Shown here: positions 61,026 to 64,000 of the stretch, piece after piece
Position numbering within the stretch: position 1 is the stretch's first letter
Layout: the number at the start of each line of letters is the position of its first letter
NCBI RefSeq assembly: GCF_041381155.1
Contig: NC_091134.1
Location: 13,332,008 to 13,396,007, forward strand
Direction of reading: 5' to 3'
Origin: Argopecten irradians
Taxonomy: Eukaryota; Mollusca; Bivalvia; Pectinida; Pectinidae
Length of the DNA stretch: 64,000 nucleotides
Made by a program: the position numbers and the translations under genes
The notes under the pieces: generated by a model
What the model was told of the DNA's origin: nothing
Seen by the model: only the letters and a program-made list of their open reading frames with translations
The model's database searches: none

Positions 61026-63031
61026 TCAAAATGATTCACAAATTGAGAAAAACCTTTCGGAACACTTAATACTTGCTAGGCCGGTTTTCATCAATCCAAC
61101 ACAATGGCCGTTACTTGGATTAGGGTTGCCTGGTGACCAGAGGGCGCTGTTGATCTCTATCGGTGGTCCCTTAGCATTGTATATCCACTTCGGGTAGTCG
61201 TAAGTACCGGACACAATCAATGTAGTGTTGAGCATACCTTGAATAGTACAAAATCTAAGTTCAGGTTAATTCATTTACGCTCATCAGTATTTCAATCTTT
61301 GGATGGAAATAGCAGCATATGTACAAGCAGAAGGTTAAAGAGTAATCAACATAATATTCAGAATCTGTCCATTGAAGAGTTGTATGCTGTTACTGGTACG
61401 TATTAAATGGAGGCAAGTTACTGCCATACACTATTTGATTTCTGTTCAATCTACAACGTAACATTTGATCTTACTTAGTATATTGTTCCCATAGATAACA
61501 CTCTGCAGATATTTCATTTTGGTCTCCGAGTCAATCCGAACAAGCTGCGATTGGTAGCCCTGGCATACGTCAATGGCCTTCTGTTGGTTGATTTCAATCT
61601 CGTTGACTTTGTACTTAAATATTTCCCCTGGGATATGCCGAAATCCAAGAGCTGGATCCGCAACTATATAATAGAAGGTACAAAGACCCGGTAGTTAATA
61701 TATGTCTATATATAGGTTATCCAAGAAATATGTTATAACAAAACATGTGATAAATACAATATCAGTTGATTATCGTTTATCTTTATATGCGCAAATTAAC
61801 TGTACCTCTTGTTGAATTTGGCTTAAGCTACATTAGTAGCCACTAATTAATTAACATTGTTTGCTCAATTTGACATTAATGGATATTGTTTAAATAAAAA
61901 AAAATTGAAAATGTTTACTTATTTGGATGGTACGTTTTCGCCGATTACATCTACAGGACAAACAATTAAGGAAGGACCACCAAAAAATTTTTTTTCAGAA
62001 TATTTGTAATATATTTAAACATAATCTGTATAAATAATTGATTGTTTTGAAAAGACAATTGATCAAAATAAACTTACATCTCTGTCTTTGTTGACTTTGT
62101 AAAGTCTGATTGAGTATATTAATGGCAAGACAACATGACATTTATCCAAAGAATAATGTATCAGATATCTTGATTGCGATGTAAGATATCTCATATAGTA
62201 TATGATATATCTTATATAATTTATAAGATATCTTATATACTATATAAGATATATTATATAATATATCTTATATCAAATTTTCAATGAATCTTCAAATATA
62301 AGATATCTTTTTTAATTTATCTATATACGACATCTTATATATAACACAAAAAGTCTCCATACCCAAAATATCTCTTGAGTCTACATTGAGTCAAGTACCG
62401 TATACTTCTACTCGTTCAACCAAACTCTTGGTGGCTTCGCATGCTACTCCAATATTAAGCGTTTAAATTGAACAAGACAAAAGCATGCATTTAGATTGTC
62501 CGTTATTATATTTATTGTCGATACGTCCGAACCGATAACAGGAGTTATGGAAATAAATGCTTTTGCGTTTTCAATATGTCATTGAATGCAACCAAACAGC
62601 GCTAGCTTCTCCCTTTCAGCGTCATCTCCGCCATTTCGAACGGTTCTTAAATGTGCACCAAAGTACTCCGAATAATGCTCGAGGGAGAAATTAGTTTCTG
62701 TTTTAAATGCTACGAAAACTCATAAATGAGATATCTTATATGCATTATGAGAAATCTTATGTACATAAATAAGATATCTAATTTCCTTTCTATATGAGAT
62801 ATCATATTTTCTATATAAGATATCTTATATAATGATATCAAATATAATGTATAAGATATCATATATTATGTATGAAATATCTTATATACTATATGAGATG
62901 TCCTATAGGTTATATGAAATATCTTATATAAATATTCATATAAAAGATCTTATATAATTATACCATATATCTTATATAATTCAATTAAATACGAGATAGA
63001 CCTTGCTCCTTCCATAATTGTTATATCGGCT

Positions 63032-63101
<70 letters not shown>

Positions 63102-63602
63102 GATAAACAAATATATTTAATCTATCAACAAAAGCACTAGAAGACATCAGCTTAATTCTGTCTAAAATCAATCCAGGTGTGTAAATATAGGGATTCATCG
63201 TCCATTTGACTGCATATACAGTAATATCAACTCAGTTGGTTCCGAACATAAAATAATGGAGCGCTAAAATGTTTGTTGTCAACTGCGTTCACAATACCGT
63301 GGGCGTAGGCAAAATGAAGACCAATCCTTAAATGATCATATTCTAATTACCATTCCGAACAAAATAGGAAACACCTCCAGATGGATTGATGGTGGATCCA
63401 TGTTTGGAAAAGACTATATTTGAATACACCTGACAAAACATTCGGTGTGCGTCAATAGTGAAGGACACACACGATGTGCGTTCATGACACATTCTGCCGC
63501 ATGCTTGGAATGTCGCTGACTTTGATTCGGCGATGAGCATACTCTTCAGAGCGTCATACGGCGGGGTTGGTAGCCGAACATATGTAGTCTTGGTAAAAGC
63601 TG
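61026..63602 (-). CDS. PAN-C-type lectin protein, 3' part (5' end outside the window)
   Basis: Three exons, 63602-63351, 61663-61475 and 61237-61026, join in phase 1 and end in TGA. They match the last three exons of the gene at 35256-46501 in order, phase and sequence: a PAN/apple-like domain (TFQACGRMCHERTSCVSFTI, FVRNG) and a C-type lectin domain (FGFRHIPG-like start ALGFRHIPGE, VCQGYQSQLVRIDS, WSPGNPNPSNGHC, GLASIKCSERFFSICESF). The EPN position reads GNPN. The N-terminal extra cysteine of the paralogue (GDTCDYKYKV) is gone (GEIFKYKV), but the four core lectin cysteines are kept. The 5' exons, probably including an F5/8C domain, should lie beyond 64000. It runs towards the other copy, so the two are inverted paralogues. 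No membrane segment is present. Confidence 0.85.
62157..62982. repeat. Two clusters of AAGATATCTT palindromic words in a lectin intron
   Basis: At 62157-62345 and 62722-62982 the word ATAAGATATCTTATAT and variants (GATATCTCATATAG, AGATATATTATATA) recur every 15-30 bp with irregular spacing. The 375 bp between the clusters is ordinary sequence. Confidence 0.85.
63034..63100. repeat. (TA)n microsatellite
   Basis: A TA run of about 66 bp with one CC interruption at 63063-63064, next to the AAGATATCTT clusters. Confidence 0.95.
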
Positions 63603-63616
63603 CTGGAACAGAACAA

Positions 63617-63890
63617 TCAAAACTAAAGATGATTCCTTAAAAAATGTTAAGATATATCTAAATTAAAACTAACGCTGATTCCTTAAAAAATTGTTAAGAT
63701 ATATATAAATCAAAACTAACCTTGATTTCTCACAAAATAGTTAAGATATATCTAATTCAAAACTAACGCTGAATTCTTACAAAATAGTTAAGATATATCT
63801 TAATTAAAACTAACGCTGATTTCTTATAAAACAGTTAAGATATATCTAAATCAAAACTAACGCTGATTTCTTGAAATAAAACTGGTTTTG
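63617..63890. repeat. 47-bp tandem repeat, about six copies
   Basis: AAAACTAACGCTGATTTCTT, then AAATAGTTAAGATATATCT, recur every 46-48 bp from 63617. The units differ at a few positions each. The array lies just upstream of the PAN exon acceptor of the minus-strand lectin gene. Confidence 0.9.
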
Positions 63891-64000
63891 ATATATCTAT
63901 ATCATATTTATCGTTACAACACAGTTAAGCATACATTCGTAAACATATATATTGAACATATATAATGGACATCGAAAATGTACAATTGCACTTGTATAGT

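Noticed and set aside
62950-63198. 82-codon minus-strand ORF
   Set aside because: About a third of it is the (TA)n run read as Tyr-Ile repeats.
1-64000. CRISPR array, phage, retrovirus or Polinton
   Set aside because: The tandem repeats lack spacer structure and lie in a eukaryotic, intron-bearing context; no capsid, integrase or LTR pair was seen. The only reverse transcriptase is that of a LINE.

Overview
The window is eukaryotic, intron-rich, AT-rich DNA from an invertebrate, almost certainly a bivalve mollusc. Three things point there: dispersed repeats that I recognise as typical of bivalve genomes (units beginning AACAAGAGGC, short elements ending in GATGCTCC, and a tRNA-like SINE with a CTCCGGGTACTCCGG core); gene models of the IgGFc-binding/C-type-lectin/discoidin/PAN kind that are greatly expanded in bivalves; and a lectin-receptor membrane tail (DDPRPSSAAMGYLG) that recurs in molluscan surface receptors. 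No bacterial operon, CRISPR array, rRNA, convincing tRNA gene, retrovirus or Polinton was seen.

Layout. 1.5-5.8 kb (minus): a two-exon cyclase-family (kynurenine-formamidase-like) protein with a secretory signal and a GPI-like tail. 5.8-16.5 kb: no convincing gene, only decayed repeats, a SINE and foldback elements. 16.5-23.2 kb (plus): a six-exon membrane receptor with IgGFc-binding domain, Thr-rich mucin linker, C-type-lectin-like domain and transmembrane tail. 23.2-26.9 kb: repeats. 26.9-31.4 kb (minus): a four-exon MIC10/MICOS10 gene, made of exons so small that none gives a long ORF. 31.4-35.2 kb: repeats plus one ambiguous two-strand ORF. 35.2-46.5 kb (plus): a seven-exon secreted F5/8C-PAN-C-type-lectin protein whose first intron holds a truncated LINE, MITEs and a near-perfect palindrome. 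48.6-59.2 kb: a three-exon WSCD-type sulfotransferase (51.9-55.7 kb) flanked by a direct duplication of about 2.7-3.1 kb; the left copy appears to have lost the exon 2-3 region. 61.0-63.6 kb (minus): the 3' part of a paralogous PAN-C-type-lectin gene that continues beyond the right edge.

How the genes relate. Three of the six genes encode secreted or surface proteins with carbohydrate- or ligand-binding modules. The two PAN-lectin genes are inverted paralogues facing each other across a Golgi-type sulfotransferase, which fits a locus of cell-surface recognition and glycan chemistry. MIC10 is a mitochondrial housekeeping gene that lies here by chance. Every splice model below was checked by hand: reading phases agree at each junction and total coding lengths are multiples of three. 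Function is inferred from motifs only, because no search could be run.
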